Part shown: positions 45,754 through 53,813 of the stretch, one piece after another
Layout: each line of letters begins with the position of its first letter
How positions within the stretch are numbered: the first letter of the stretch is position 1
Assembly (NCBI GenBank): GCA_017940605.1
Contig: JAGAYF010000026.1
Span: 1 to 63,052 of the forward strand
Direction: 5' to 3'
DNA: 63,052 nucleotides
Origin: Bacteroidaceae bacterium
GTDB lineage: Bacteria > Bacteroidota > Bacteroidia > Bacteroidales > Bacteroidaceae
Made by a program: the position numbers and the translations under genes
Notes under the pieces: model-generated
Databases searched by the model: none
What the model was told of the DNA's origin: nothing
What the model saw: the letters and a program-made list of their open reading frames with translations, nothing else

Positions 45754-47601
45754 TTACTCCACGGTGACCGACTTGGCCAGATTCCTAGGTTTGTCAACGT
45801 CCAACCCTTTGGCAACAGATGTGTAGTAGCCCAACAATTGCAGAGGAATGATGGCCAGACTGCCGGCAAAATGCTCATCAACACGCGGAATGTATATGGT
45901 AAAGTCTGCCGTATCCTCTATCTCATAGTGTCCGGCAGTCGCAATAGCCATAAGATATGCACCTCTGGACTTGCACTCTACCATGTTGGAGACGGTTTTT
46001 TCATAAAGACTATTCTGTGTCAGAATACCCACAAGAAGCGTTCTGTCCTCAATCAGGCTGATAGTACCATGCTTCAGTTCACCGGCAGCATATGCCTCAG
46101 AGTGAACATACGACACTTCTTTCATTTTCAAGCTTCCCTCCAATGAAATGGCATAGTCCAACCCCCTGCCAATGAAGAAAGCATCATGGGCATGGGCGTA
46201 TTTGGCAGAGAACCACTGAATGCGCTCCTTGTCTTCCAAAAGCCCTTTCACCTTGTCAGGCAGCGTCCTCAATTCATGAATGTAATATGCATATCTCTTC
46301 TTGTCCATCAGTTGCCTGACATAGCCAAACTGTACGGCAAGCATATACGTCACCAGCAACTGGGTACAGTAGGCCTTGGTAGTTGCCACACTGATTTCCG
46401 GACCTGCCAAGGTATACAGCACATGGTCGGCTTCCCTGGCTATGGAACTGCCTACCACATTGACTACGGCCAACGTTCTTATACCTCTTGACTTAGCCTC
46501 ACGCAGAGCCGCAAGGCTGTCCGCCGTTTCACCAGACTGAGAAATGACTATCACTAGGCTATCCTTATTAAGTATTGGATTACGGTAGCGGAACTCGGAA
46601 GCCACATCTACCCTGACGGGAATGCGCGACAAATCCTCAATGACGTATTGCGCTGCTATGCCTACATGCCATGCGCTTCCGCAGGCCACAATGTGAATAT
46701 CGGACAGCGATTTGATCATCTCCGAAGTAATTCCAGTCACACTCAAATCTATTTTGTCTTCCCTTACCAGTGAGCTCAGCGTATCCTGCAACGCTTTGGG
46801 TTGCTCATGGATTTCCTTCATCATGAAATGCTCATAACCGCCCTTCTCGGCAGCTTCGGCATCCCATGTTATTTCCACTGTCTCTTTTTTGATTTCTTCC
46901 TCCTCTATATTGAAGAACCTGACGCAACCATTTTCCAAACAGGCCATCTCCATGTTACCAACATAATAGATATTGCGGGTGTACCTTAATATAGCTGGCA
47001 CGTCAGAAGCAATAAATGCCTCACCATCAGTAATCCCTATAATCATGGGGCTGTCTTTCCTTGCTGTCCATATCTGGTTAGGATAGTCCTTGAACATGAT
47101 GGCCAGGGCATAAGAGCCACGCAGTCTTATCATCGCCTTTGCTATGGCAGCAGAGGGACTGTTGTATTTATTGTAATAATAGTCAATTAGTTTTACTGCT
47201 ATTTCTGTATCGGTTTGGGAATAGAAAGAATATCCTGCCTTTATCAATTTTTCCTTTAGCTCTTGGTAGTTCTCTATAATGCCGTTGTGCACGCCGACGA
47301 CCTGAGAGTCATCTACGCATCCAGAGGAAATATGGGGATGTGCATTCATTTCACTGGGTTCACCATGAGTAGCCCAGCGGGTATGCCCTATGCCGATGTT
47401 TCCCTGCAGTGTTCTGCCCCCGTCCACTTTTTCCGAAAGGACTTTGAGCCTGCCTTTTGCCTTCACCACATGGACCTTTCCTTTCTTGCCCCTGACGGCC
47501 AGGCCAGCGGAGTCATAGCCTCTGTATTCCAGTCTTGATAATCCTTCCAACAATATCGGGGCAGCTTCTTGCCGGCCAGTGTATCCAACGATTCCACACA
47601 T
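45754..47601 (-). CDS. glmS: Glutamine-fructose-6-phosphate aminotransferase (isomerizing)
   Basis: The 615-residue enzyme makes glucosamine 6-phosphate for peptidoglycan and LPS. The N-terminal glutaminase domain has the catalytic Cys after Met (MCGIVGYTGRQEA), GNIGIGHTRWATHGEPSEMNAHP and HNGIIENY. Two SIS sugar-isomerase domains follow (VACGSAWHVGIAAQYVIEDL; FFIGRGLDYAISLEGSLKMKE). It ends with the conserved LAKSVTVE. It lies 40 bases after the DUF4954 gene and may be co-transcribed with it. I see no glmS riboswitch-type structure, as expected outside Gram-positives. Confidence 0.98.
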   Translation of the reverse strand: MCGIVGYTGRQEAAPILLEGLSRLEYRGYDSAGLAVRGKKGKVHVVKAKGRLKVLSEKVDGGRTLQGNIGIGHTRWATHGEPSEMNAHPHISSGCVDDSQVVGVHNGIIENYQELKEKLIKAGYSFYSQTDTEIAVKLIDYYYNKYNSPSAAIAKAMIRLRGSYALAIMFKDYPNQIWTARKDSPMIIGITDGEAFIASDVPAILRYTRNIYYVGNMEMACLENGCVRFFNIEEEEIKKETVEITWDAEAAEKGGYEHFMMKEIHEQPKALQDTLSSLVREDKIDLSVTGITSEMIKSLSDIHIVACGSAWHVGIAAQYVIEDLSRIPVRVDVASEFRYRNPILNKDSLVIVISQSGETADSLAALREAKSRGIRTLAVVNVVGSSIAREADHVLYTLAGPEISVATTKAYCTQLLVTYMLAVQFGYVRQLMDKKRYAYYIHELRTLPDKVKGLLEDKERIQWFSAKYAHAHDAFFIGRGLDYAISLEGSLKMKEVSYVHSEAYAAGELKHGTISLIEDRTLLVGILTQNSLYEKTVSNMVECKSRGAYLMAIATAGHYEIEDTADFTIYIPRVDEHFAGSLAIIPLQLLGYYTSVAKGLDVDKPRNLAKSVTVE

Positions 47602-47641
47602 AGTCTTTTCTTATGTTAAGTTGATAATGATTTATAGGTTC

Positions 47642-49486
47642 TTACATGTCATATTTTAGTTTCTCCCACTCGGTCTCCCGATCCAGACGTTGCACAAACT
47701 CCTCGTATATATCCGTAGGCACATCGCCCAAGTTGTATTCTTTCTCTGCGTCTTTACGTATCTCGGCAATCCATGCACGCCGGGCCGTAATATAGTCCTG
47801 CTGAATTCTTAGTGCATCATTCTCTGTGATACTATCTATGCCATAGTATTCACAAATCAACCTATAGCTCCATGTCCATCGGTATTCGGCATAGTTGGCA
47901 TGTATCTTTTCCAGTTCCAGGCGTATGGCATCCACACTGTCGAATGCCCCTGTCCTCACATCGTTTACTATACGCTCTTCTTCCGATAGCGGGATGAGCA
48001 TGCCGCTCAAGTCGCTCCACTTGCCAGTGCCCGTTTGGGATTTGGGTCTCTCTATTTTGTGTCTTTTCATGACAGCGCCCATATAGATGCGCAATGCTAT
48101 GTCATAATACTTGATGCCTTTCTTCAATGAGGAATTCTTGATGACATAGTCATGGTAATTATAACGCTGGACATCGCCCGAGGCTTCGTACAGAGCCTCA
48201 AGAGTACGTTTGGCATTCATGATGTTGCCTACGGAAAAGGGTGACAACCAGTCAAAGTTGATGATGCTGTTCTTGGCGTTAGCAGGACGTTTGTCACGGC
48301 TTGGCCATTTACGGATGTCGCGGTACAACCCCACAGTCGTCAGGTTGCGCCCAGGGACTAATATCATCTCATCGCCATAGGCAAACAAGTAGCTGAAAGG
48401 CAACTTGCGCGTATCTGGATGGTACATCAGCTTGCCGTAGCATACAGAGAACGTACCTATTTGAGCAGGCATGAGGATATACGAACCGCTGGCCGTTTTT
48501 GTGCCACGTTCCAGGACTCCCCAGTGAACAGGTCCCATCTTGTAGGCGTGGTTTGAAAAATTAGTTGCCGAGCCAGCATTATAGAAAGAATACATGCCTC
48601 CTATCAGTAGGGTGCTTTTGTGGTGGCTGGCCGTGAAAGGTCCGCAGAACGCTGCGCAGGCCTCCCCATTACTCATATAGCAATTCGCAAAAAACAAACT
48701 GTTATCTGCAGTAAACCCATTGGTGATGACACAGGCTTCACCCACAAAACAGCTTTTCAGTTTGGCCTGCCGGTCAATGGATGAGCCGTCATATATAACA
48801 GAGTCTTCGCAGATTACATCAGTTCCTATATATACGTTGGCATCAGGAATGCTTTTCAGTGTACATTCTTTCAGGCACGACGCATTTTCTATGATGCAAT
48901 TGTTGCTGATGTAGCAATTGGTTATCTCCGTGGTCCGTGTTATGGACACATTGTTTCCTATAACACCCCGTCTTTTGTCCTTCCCGGCAATGGACCGAGT
49001 GATGATATTGCGCAGATTTTCGGTAAATACCGCATCGGTTTCATACTTCACCATCAATGCCGCCAACTGAGAATTCAGGCCGTCAAAAAGCAGGACATTG
49101 CCATCGCCCACCTCGTTAAGCACCGATATCAATGTGCCTTCTCCGAAATGAGCCCCCGGGGTGCTTTGCACCACACTTACGTCCGATATGACACATCTGT
49201 TTCCTATCTGGTAATTCAGGATATAGCTCCTTACCTTTTCTATCAGGCAGTTGTCACCTACCGTTACGTTCTTCAGCACAGCATCGTAGATTCCCGCATG
49301 TTTCCTGAAGCCCTGACCGATGTCTATCTCTTCGGTTAGCGCGCCAATGGAGACAGTGCCGTAGAAACTGGCATTCCTGACATATTGGGCATCAAACTGT
49401 TCTGCAACTAAGATATTGTCCCAATCCTCGGCGATGCAATTACTCTGCTTTAACAGCATTATTTCATCGGTTGTTAATTTTCTCAT
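47642..49486 (-). CDS. DUF4954 family left-handed beta-helix protein
   Basis: This 614-residue cytoplasmic protein has long hexapeptide-repeat stretches (VTVGDNCLIEKVRSYILNYQIGNRCVISD; NNVSITRTTEITNCYISNNCIIENA, each quoted in part), the mark of a left-handed beta helix as in acyl- and nucleotidyltransferases. The C-terminal third is helical and charged. It matches the DUF4954 family common in Bacteroidetes; the reaction is unknown. Its place before glmS suggests a sugar-nucleotide or amino-sugar role, but that is inference only. Confidence 0.85.
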   Translation of the reverse strand: MRKLTTDEIMLLKQSNCIAEDWDNILVAEQFDAQYVRNASFYGTVSIGALTEEIDIGQGFRKHAGIYDAVLKNVTVGDNCLIEKVRSYILNYQIGNRCVISDVSVVQSTPGAHFGEGTLISVLNEVGDGNVLLFDGLNSQLAALMVKYETDAVFTENLRNIITRSIAGKDKRRGVIGNNVSITRTTEITNCYISNNCIIENASCLKECTLKSIPDANVYIGTDVICEDSVIYDGSSIDRQAKLKSCFVGEACVITNGFTADNSLFFANCYMSNGEACAAFCGPFTASHHKSTLLIGGMYSFYNAGSATNFSNHAYKMGPVHWGVLERGTKTASGSYILMPAQIGTFSVCYGKLMYHPDTRKLPFSYLFAYGDEMILVPGRNLTTVGLYRDIRKWPSRDKRPANAKNSIINFDWLSPFSVGNIMNAKRTLEALYEASGDVQRYNYHDYVIKNSSLKKGIKYYDIALRIYMGAVMKRHKIERPKSQTGTGKWSDLSGMLIPLSEEERIVNDVRTGAFDSVDAIRLELEKIHANYAEYRWTWSYRLICEYYGIDSITENDALRIQQDYITARRAWIAEIRKDAEKEYNLGDVPTDIYEEFVQRLDRETEWEKLKYDM

Positions 49487-49650
49487 ACCTTCAATTTCTG
49501 CAACATTATTTCATGCTATTCTACTTTAAAGACTTGTCTCAATATACAACGAGATGCTGTTCGAAATATTGCCTCTGCCAGATTCTTGCGCCATAAGATT
49601 AAACAGCGTTTTACGTTCCAGGGGAAAGGACAAATCAAGCCAATTTTTCC

Positions 49651-49751
49651 TAATCGAAGAACATTTTTTTCATCTTAAAAAAAAGAGAATTCCCCGTCAT
49701 CACCCAATGAAAACTCTTTCTTGTCAAAACACTGAGTAATGCAAAATATTA
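49651..49751. repeat. Short dispersed repeat, copy B (upstream of the glmS operon)
   Basis: The partner of the copy at 45661-45735. It contains AATCGAAGAACAT, then CAATGAAAACTC and TCAAAACACTGAGTAATG. It lies 165 bases upstream of the DUF4954 start and directly abuts the large palindrome at 49751. The 398-base gap 49487-49884 holds this repeat and the palindrome; no clear promoter element is seen. Confidence 0.5.
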
Positions 49752-49801
49752 CTCCCACTAATTTTAAACTTAAAGGGAGTAAGTTTAAAATTAGTGGGAG
49801 T
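49751..49801. repeat. Large perfect inverted repeat (22-bp stem, 7-base loop) flanked by imperfect direct repeats
   Basis: The 22 bases 49751-49772 are the exact reverse complement of 49780-49801; the loop 49773-49779 is AAGGGAG. The hairpin is followed by TTTT on the plus strand and by AATATTTT on the minus strand, so it may end the HU-family gene. Its flanks are near copies of each other: 49725-49741 reads CAAAACACTGAGTAATG and 49805-49822 GAAAACACCAGAGTAATG. This is compatible with insertion of a miniature element, though the flanks are long for a target duplication. Confidence 0.8.
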
Positions 49802-49884
49802 TTTGAAAACACCAGAGTAATGTGGAAGCAAAAAAGTTCCCCACAAGAAATCTTGCAAGGAACTTTCACTCATCCTACCCTACG

Positions 49885-50331
49885 TCAGGGGTTCGCATCT
49901 CCGGCATCCTGCGACGCCGTCTGCTGATTCTGCCCCGTCAGCAGGGTCTTCACATTAGCAAAGGTGATTTGGGGGTTGGTCAGACGCATCTTGTCCATCA
50001 TGATGGCACTCCTGCGAAAATGGACACGCAGGCCCTTGACATTGTCGGCCGACACTTCCTCTTCTTTCTCACTCGGCTTGCTAGTGATTCTCACGTGAAA
50101 TGACCCCAAGTCGCCCAGTCGCACGCTTTTGCCTTGTTGCAAATGGTTGATAACATGCTGCTGGAGGCTGGAAAGCACGGCCAGGATGTCATGGCGTGTC
50201 ACTGTGCTCTCTTGAGCCATTTCCTCGGCCAGGTCATTAAGGGTAATCTGGCCCAAACGTACCTGCTCGGCATAAAAAGCCTTTGACCCGTTCTTGGGGT
50301 TGGCACGCTTCGTCGTCTTAAATACAATCAT
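49885..50331 (-). CDS. HU-family DNA-binding protein
   Basis: The 148-residue protein begins MIVFKTTKRANPKNGSKAFYAEQV and has the HU fold: helices with VTRHDILAVLSSLQQHVINHLQQ, the conserved SVRLGDLGSFHVRI and the DNA-binding arm region, followed by a longer Gln/Asp-rich tail. This is the HU-HIG-type variant common in Bacteroidetes, thought to bend DNA. The start is the ATG at 50331, because a promoter element at 50400-50407 precedes it; a longer frame to 50430 is rejected. Confidence 0.9.
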   Translation of the reverse strand: MIVFKTTKRANPKNGSKAFYAEQVRLGQITLNDLAEEMAQESTVTRHDILAVLSSLQQHVINHLQQGKSVRLGDLGSFHVRITSKPSEKEEEVSADNVKGLRVHFRRSAIMMDKMRLTNPQITFANVKTLLTGQNQQTASQDAGDANP

Positions 50332-50399
50332 TCTTTTTCTTTTTTTGTTAAAGTTTTGCGCAGAATGTGCTGCGCGCACGCCAAATCGATTTTGCACTG

Positions 50400-50407
50400 C
50401 AAAGATA
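50400..50407 (-). promoter_or_regulatory. -7 promoter element (TATCTTTG) of the HU-family gene
   Basis: The minus strand reads TATCTTTG 68 bases upstream of the ATG at 50331. The 338-base divergent gap to rpsO holds this element and two plus-strand ones. Confidence 0.65.
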
Positions 50408-50606
50408 TACAATTTTTCTATAACAAACAATATTTATAATGTAAAATATTTTGCTTAAATTTTAAACCATCTAAAATACAAAATATTACGAACAACGTAT
50501 CTTTGCACATTTTTTGACTATCACCCATAAGACCATACATATTTTCAACATCCACCTACTCTGCAAGTTTTCCAACCAAAAAGTTGGCCGTTCCAAAATA
50601 AATACT

Positions 50607-50614
50607 TAATTTTG
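50607..50614 (+). promoter_or_regulatory. -7 promoter element (TAATTTTG) of rpsO
   Basis: TAATTTTG ends 55 bases before the rpsO ATG. A second match, TATCTTTG, lies at 50498-50505 and could be an additional start site. Confidence 0.6.
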
Positions 50615-50669
50615 CATCCGCTATTCTGGCTACAGGTAGCACAGTAGTAATCATAATTTATTTAATAAC

Positions 50670-50939
50670 ATGTATTTAGATTCTGAAAAGAAGAAAGAGA
50701 TCTTTGGAAATTACGGACAGTCCAACACGGATACTGGCTCACCAGAAAGCCAGATTGCCTTGTTCTCCTACCGTATTTCCCATTTGACGGAACACATGAA
50801 GGCCAACCGTAAAGATTATAGTACAGAAAGGGCCTTGACGAAATTGGTAGGTAAGCGTCGCGCATTGCTCAACTACTTGAAGCGCATTGACATTGAGCGC
50901 TACCGTGCCATCATCCGCAAATTAGGATTGCGCAAGTAA
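50670..50939 (+). CDS. rpsO: 30S ribosomal protein S15
   Basis: The 89-residue protein has the S15 core GSPESQIALFSYRISHLTEHMKANRKDYSTERALTKLVGKRRALLNYLK (quoted in part: SYRISHLTEHMK and LVGKRRALLNYL) and ends IRKLGLRK. It binds the central domain of 16S rRNA early in assembly. The length is exactly that of the family. It is monocistronic, with a promoter at 50607 and a strong terminator directly after the stop. Confidence 0.98.
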   Translation: MYLDSEKKKEIFGNYGQSNTDTGSPESQIALFSYRISHLTEHMKANRKDYSTERALTKLVGKRRALLNYLKRIDIERYRAIIRKLGLRK

Positions 50940-50956
50940 TCAGTTTGCACCACCCA

Positions 50957-51002
50957 CAAAAAGCGACCAGTTTCTTTTATCAGGAAACTGGTCGCTGCTT
51001 TT
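50957..51002 (+). terminator. Bidirectional terminator between rpsO and the esterase gene
   Basis: AGCGACCAGTTTC (50962-50974) pairs perfectly with GAAACTGGTCGCT (50984-50996). TTTT follows on the plus strand and five T on the minus strand, so it can end both convergent genes. Confidence 0.9.
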
Positions 51003-51027
51003 ATCGCCTTGGGTAAACTCACCCGAA

Positions 51028-51828
51028 TTACTTGCCTCGCAAATAGCGGTCTACAATTTGACAACCAGGGCCGCACATGGGCGAATGGGCAAAGCCGGAC
51101 AGCTCAAACAGGGGTATCTCGGCATTGCCTACATTCTCAAGCGCCGCCTTCAAGTACAGATTCTCTTCGTACCGCATAGCCATCTCCATATGGCGGTCAC
51201 CTGTCACCAACACCAACTGCGTGTTCAATTTCCGCACATGGTGCAAGGGGGCATATTCTTCTACCAAAGGGATCTTCTGGTCCAAACCACGCTCTTTTTT
51301 AATGGTAAAATGCGTAGCCGTCTGCCCGCTCAGTGGGAAATAACCCTTGACAGAGTCGGCATCTATCCCATATTGACCAAGGTATTGCTTATCCAGGGCC
51401 AGCATCAGGGCGAGGTATGCCCCTGCCGAGTGCCCTGCAACATAGATTTGCGAAGCATCGCCCCCATATTGTCCGATGTGTTTAACAACCCACGCAACCG
51501 CCGCCGCGGCATCACGGGTATAGTCAGGATTCTTACAACGAGGAAAAAGCCGGTAGTTGGCAGGAACGACCGCATAGCCCCGCTCCATAAATTCCTTGCG
51601 CAAGGATTTGCTGCCCTTGGTCAGACCACCGCCATGAAACCACACCAAGGTTTTGAATCCTTTCTTCCCTTGGGGATAATACACATCCAACTTACAGCGC
51701 TCACGCCGATACTGACTCGTATCGGACGACGCAACATAGGGAATATCCTTGATCCATTTGTACTTCTCCTCAGCACACAGGAACTGGCAGGTAAGAAACA
51801 GAAGAAGGAAGCAGAGAGAACCTTTCAC
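51028..51828 (-). CDS. Exported alpha/beta hydrolase (BD-FAE/esterase type)
   Basis: The 266-residue protein has a signal peptide (about 1-19) and an alpha/beta-hydrolase fold: oxyanion motif HGGG (65-68), nucleophile elbow GHSAG with Ser134, a probable Asp in VTGDRHMEM and His in SGFAHSPM. The form is that of carbohydrate or feruloyl esterases common in Bacteroidetes gene clusters. It starts 15 bases after the GH97 gene, so removal of an ester group from the substrate of that glycosidase is likely. Confidence 0.85.
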   Translation of the reverse strand: MKGSLCFLLLFLTCQFLCAEEKYKWIKDIPYVASSDTSQYRRERCKLDVYYPQGKKGFKTLVWFHGGGLTKGSKSLRKEFMERGYAVVPANYRLFPRCKNPDYTRDAAAAVAWVVKHIGQYGGDASQIYVAGHSAGAYLALMLALDKQYLGQYGIDADSVKGYFPLSGQTATHFTIKKERGLDQKIPLVEEYAPLHHVRKLNTQLVLVTGDRHMEMAMRYEENLYLKAALENVGNAEIPLFELSGFAHSPMCGPGCQIVDRYLRGK

Positions 51829-51843
51829 ATTATAACAACCCGA

Positions 51844-53805
51844 TTACATAACCACGGCCGCAAAGCCTCCACCCGATGCCAAATGGACCTGTAACTTGCC
51901 ACTGAACGGGATGTTTTCCACGCGAAAATCCTCAGCATTCTTGTCTGCGTTCACGCCATCACGGTAAACTTTTACCTCACGCCCTTTCATGAAAGAGACA
52001 TCAAGGTCTATCTCCCGTTCATCCCAGTCAGTAATGCCTCCTACATACCATACCGTTCCCTTGCGGCGGGCAACGATGATGAATTTTCCCAATTCGGCAC
52101 GAAGCACCTTGGTTTCATCCCACACGACAGGGACTTCGGCAATGAAATCCAAGCACTGCGGGTTGGCTTCATACTGGGTAGGTGAGTCACACAACATATT
52201 GAACGGCGATTCAAAGACGACATATTCAGCCAACTGGCGGCAACGCGTTCCCTGACTCATGGGTTGGATGCGATTGCCGAAATAACCGTCTTTCGTTGCA
52301 TTGCGCATCGCCCCCTGTGTATAGTCTATAGGTCCAACTACCTGACGGGTAAAAGGCACGATACATTCATGGGTGACAAGGTCCAGTTCTTTCTTCCCTT
52401 TTACGGCTTCCAGTCCTAACACAGCCTCATAGTTAAGAACGTTGGGATAGGTGAACTGCAGTCCCGTAGGAGGGAATACACCGTGGAAATCGACAATCAT
52501 GTGGTAGCGTGCACAGAGCTTGGCCGCACGTTCGGCAAATTTCACCACTTTTTGGTCATTGCGATTCATGTGGTCAATCTTAAAACCTTTCACACCCATT
52601 TGGGCATATTCCCTAACAACACGTTCCATGTCGGCATCAAAGGGCAAATAGTCAGACCACAATATAATGCCTACGCCTTTTTCCTTTCCATAGTTCACCA
52701 ACATGGGGAGGTCTATCTCCGGAATAGTGCGAAGCAAATCCATTGGTTGCTGGCGCAAGGTCCATCCCTCGTCCATCAATATGTATTCAATCCCATGCTG
52801 CGAGGCAAAATCGATGAAGTATTTATAGGTCTCATTATTTACCCCTGTCTTGAAGTCCACCCCCGTCAAATTACAGGCATTCCACCATTCCCAGGATGCT
52901 TTGCCCGGACGAATCCAAGAAACATCCTTCAGTTCGCAGGGGTCGGCCAGACAACAGAGGACATCCGAATCAAGCAACTCGGCTTCCGATCCTGTCACCA
53001 AGACGACGCGCCAAGGATAAGTACGTTTCCCTATGGAATGAGCAAGATAATCCTGACGTTCCAAAACACGGGAACGGGTCATATTCTTGCCAAATGCCTC
53101 CTCTTTCTTGGGATATTTAGGATAATATCCATGTAAGATATTGCCACCCACGCTTTGCATAAACATAGTAGGATAGTCGCGTACATTAAAATCGGTCACT
53201 AAGGCACATTTACCGTCATCCAACCTTACTAAGCACTGCGGAGCAATCATCTCATCAGCGGAGATGGACGAAAGTTTCGCCTGCTTGTACAATCCTTGGA
53301 AATCTGTATCCATCCCGCGCAGGGGTAAGTAGCACATTTCAAAATCGGCAGCAAAACAGAACTCATTCCTTTCATCCTCAACATACAAGGAATCGTCCTT
53401 AAACTGAGTCACAAAACGATAGGCCATACCGCCATTGAAGACACGGAACTCAATACCCCACTTCCTATCCTGCAACAGGAACCATGTATACGCTTCATCC
53501 ACTTGAGACTTACGGTAGAAAGGCGTATCACGAGTAACACGAGCAGACCCTTGCTTGGTTTTCACGGAACGGCTCACATTTTCGCCCAATACCGTTCCCC
53601 GCTGTATCCTCATAGCCGCCCTACTGGGCAGGAGAACTTGGGTCTGACCGTGAGACAACGTAAAGTATACTTGTTCTTTTTCTATAAAAACATCAGCTTT
53701 TAACTGCTTGTCGGGTGAAAGCACACTCCAGGAACGTTGTCCAGCCCAAAGCACATGGCACAAACATGCCATGCACACCATCAGCACCCACCTATTCGCT
53801 TTCAT
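51844..53805 (-). CDS. Glycoside hydrolase family 97, probably retaining alpha-galactosidase type
   Basis: The 653-residue exported enzyme has a signal peptide (about 1-21), the GH97 N-terminal beta-sandwich, a TIM barrel and a C-terminal sandwich. GVKGFKIDHMNRND places an Asp at about 411 where retaining GH97 enzymes have their nucleophile, with glutamates near 460-466 as acid/base candidates. Inverting SusB-type members lack this Asp. Known retaining members are alpha-galactosidases; I infer the same here. It follows the YfhO-like gene by 8 bases and precedes an esterase gene. Confidence 0.9.
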   Translation of the reverse strand: MKANRWVLMVCMACLCHVLWAGQRSWSVLSPDKQLKADVFIEKEQVYFTLSHGQTQVLLPSRAAMRIQRGTVLGENVSRSVKTKQGSARVTRDTPFYRKSQVDEAYTWFLLQDRKWGIEFRVFNGGMAYRFVTQFKDDSLYVEDERNEFCFAADFEMCYLPLRGMDTDFQGLYKQAKLSSISADEMIAPQCLVRLDDGKCALVTDFNVRDYPTMFMQSVGGNILHGYYPKYPKKEEAFGKNMTRSRVLERQDYLAHSIGKRTYPWRVVLVTGSEAELLDSDVLCCLADPCELKDVSWIRPGKASWEWWNACNLTGVDFKTGVNNETYKYFIDFASQHGIEYILMDEGWTLRQQPMDLLRTIPEIDLPMLVNYGKEKGVGIILWSDYLPFDADMERVVREYAQMGVKGFKIDHMNRNDQKVVKFAERAAKLCARYHMIVDFHGVFPPTGLQFTYPNVLNYEAVLGLEAVKGKKELDLVTHECIVPFTRQVVGPIDYTQGAMRNATKDGYFGNRIQPMSQGTRCRQLAEYVVFESPFNMLCDSPTQYEANPQCLDFIAEVPVVWDETKVLRAELGKFIIVARRKGTVWYVGGITDWDEREIDLDVSFMKGREVKVYRDGVNADKNAEDFRVENIPFSGKLQVHLASGGGFAAVVM

Positions 53806-53813
53806 TTGACCAT

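Noticed and set aside
45754..49486. glmS ribozyme or riboswitch upstream of glmS
   Set aside because: The glmS gene follows DUF4954 after 40 bases, with no room for the ribozyme fold.
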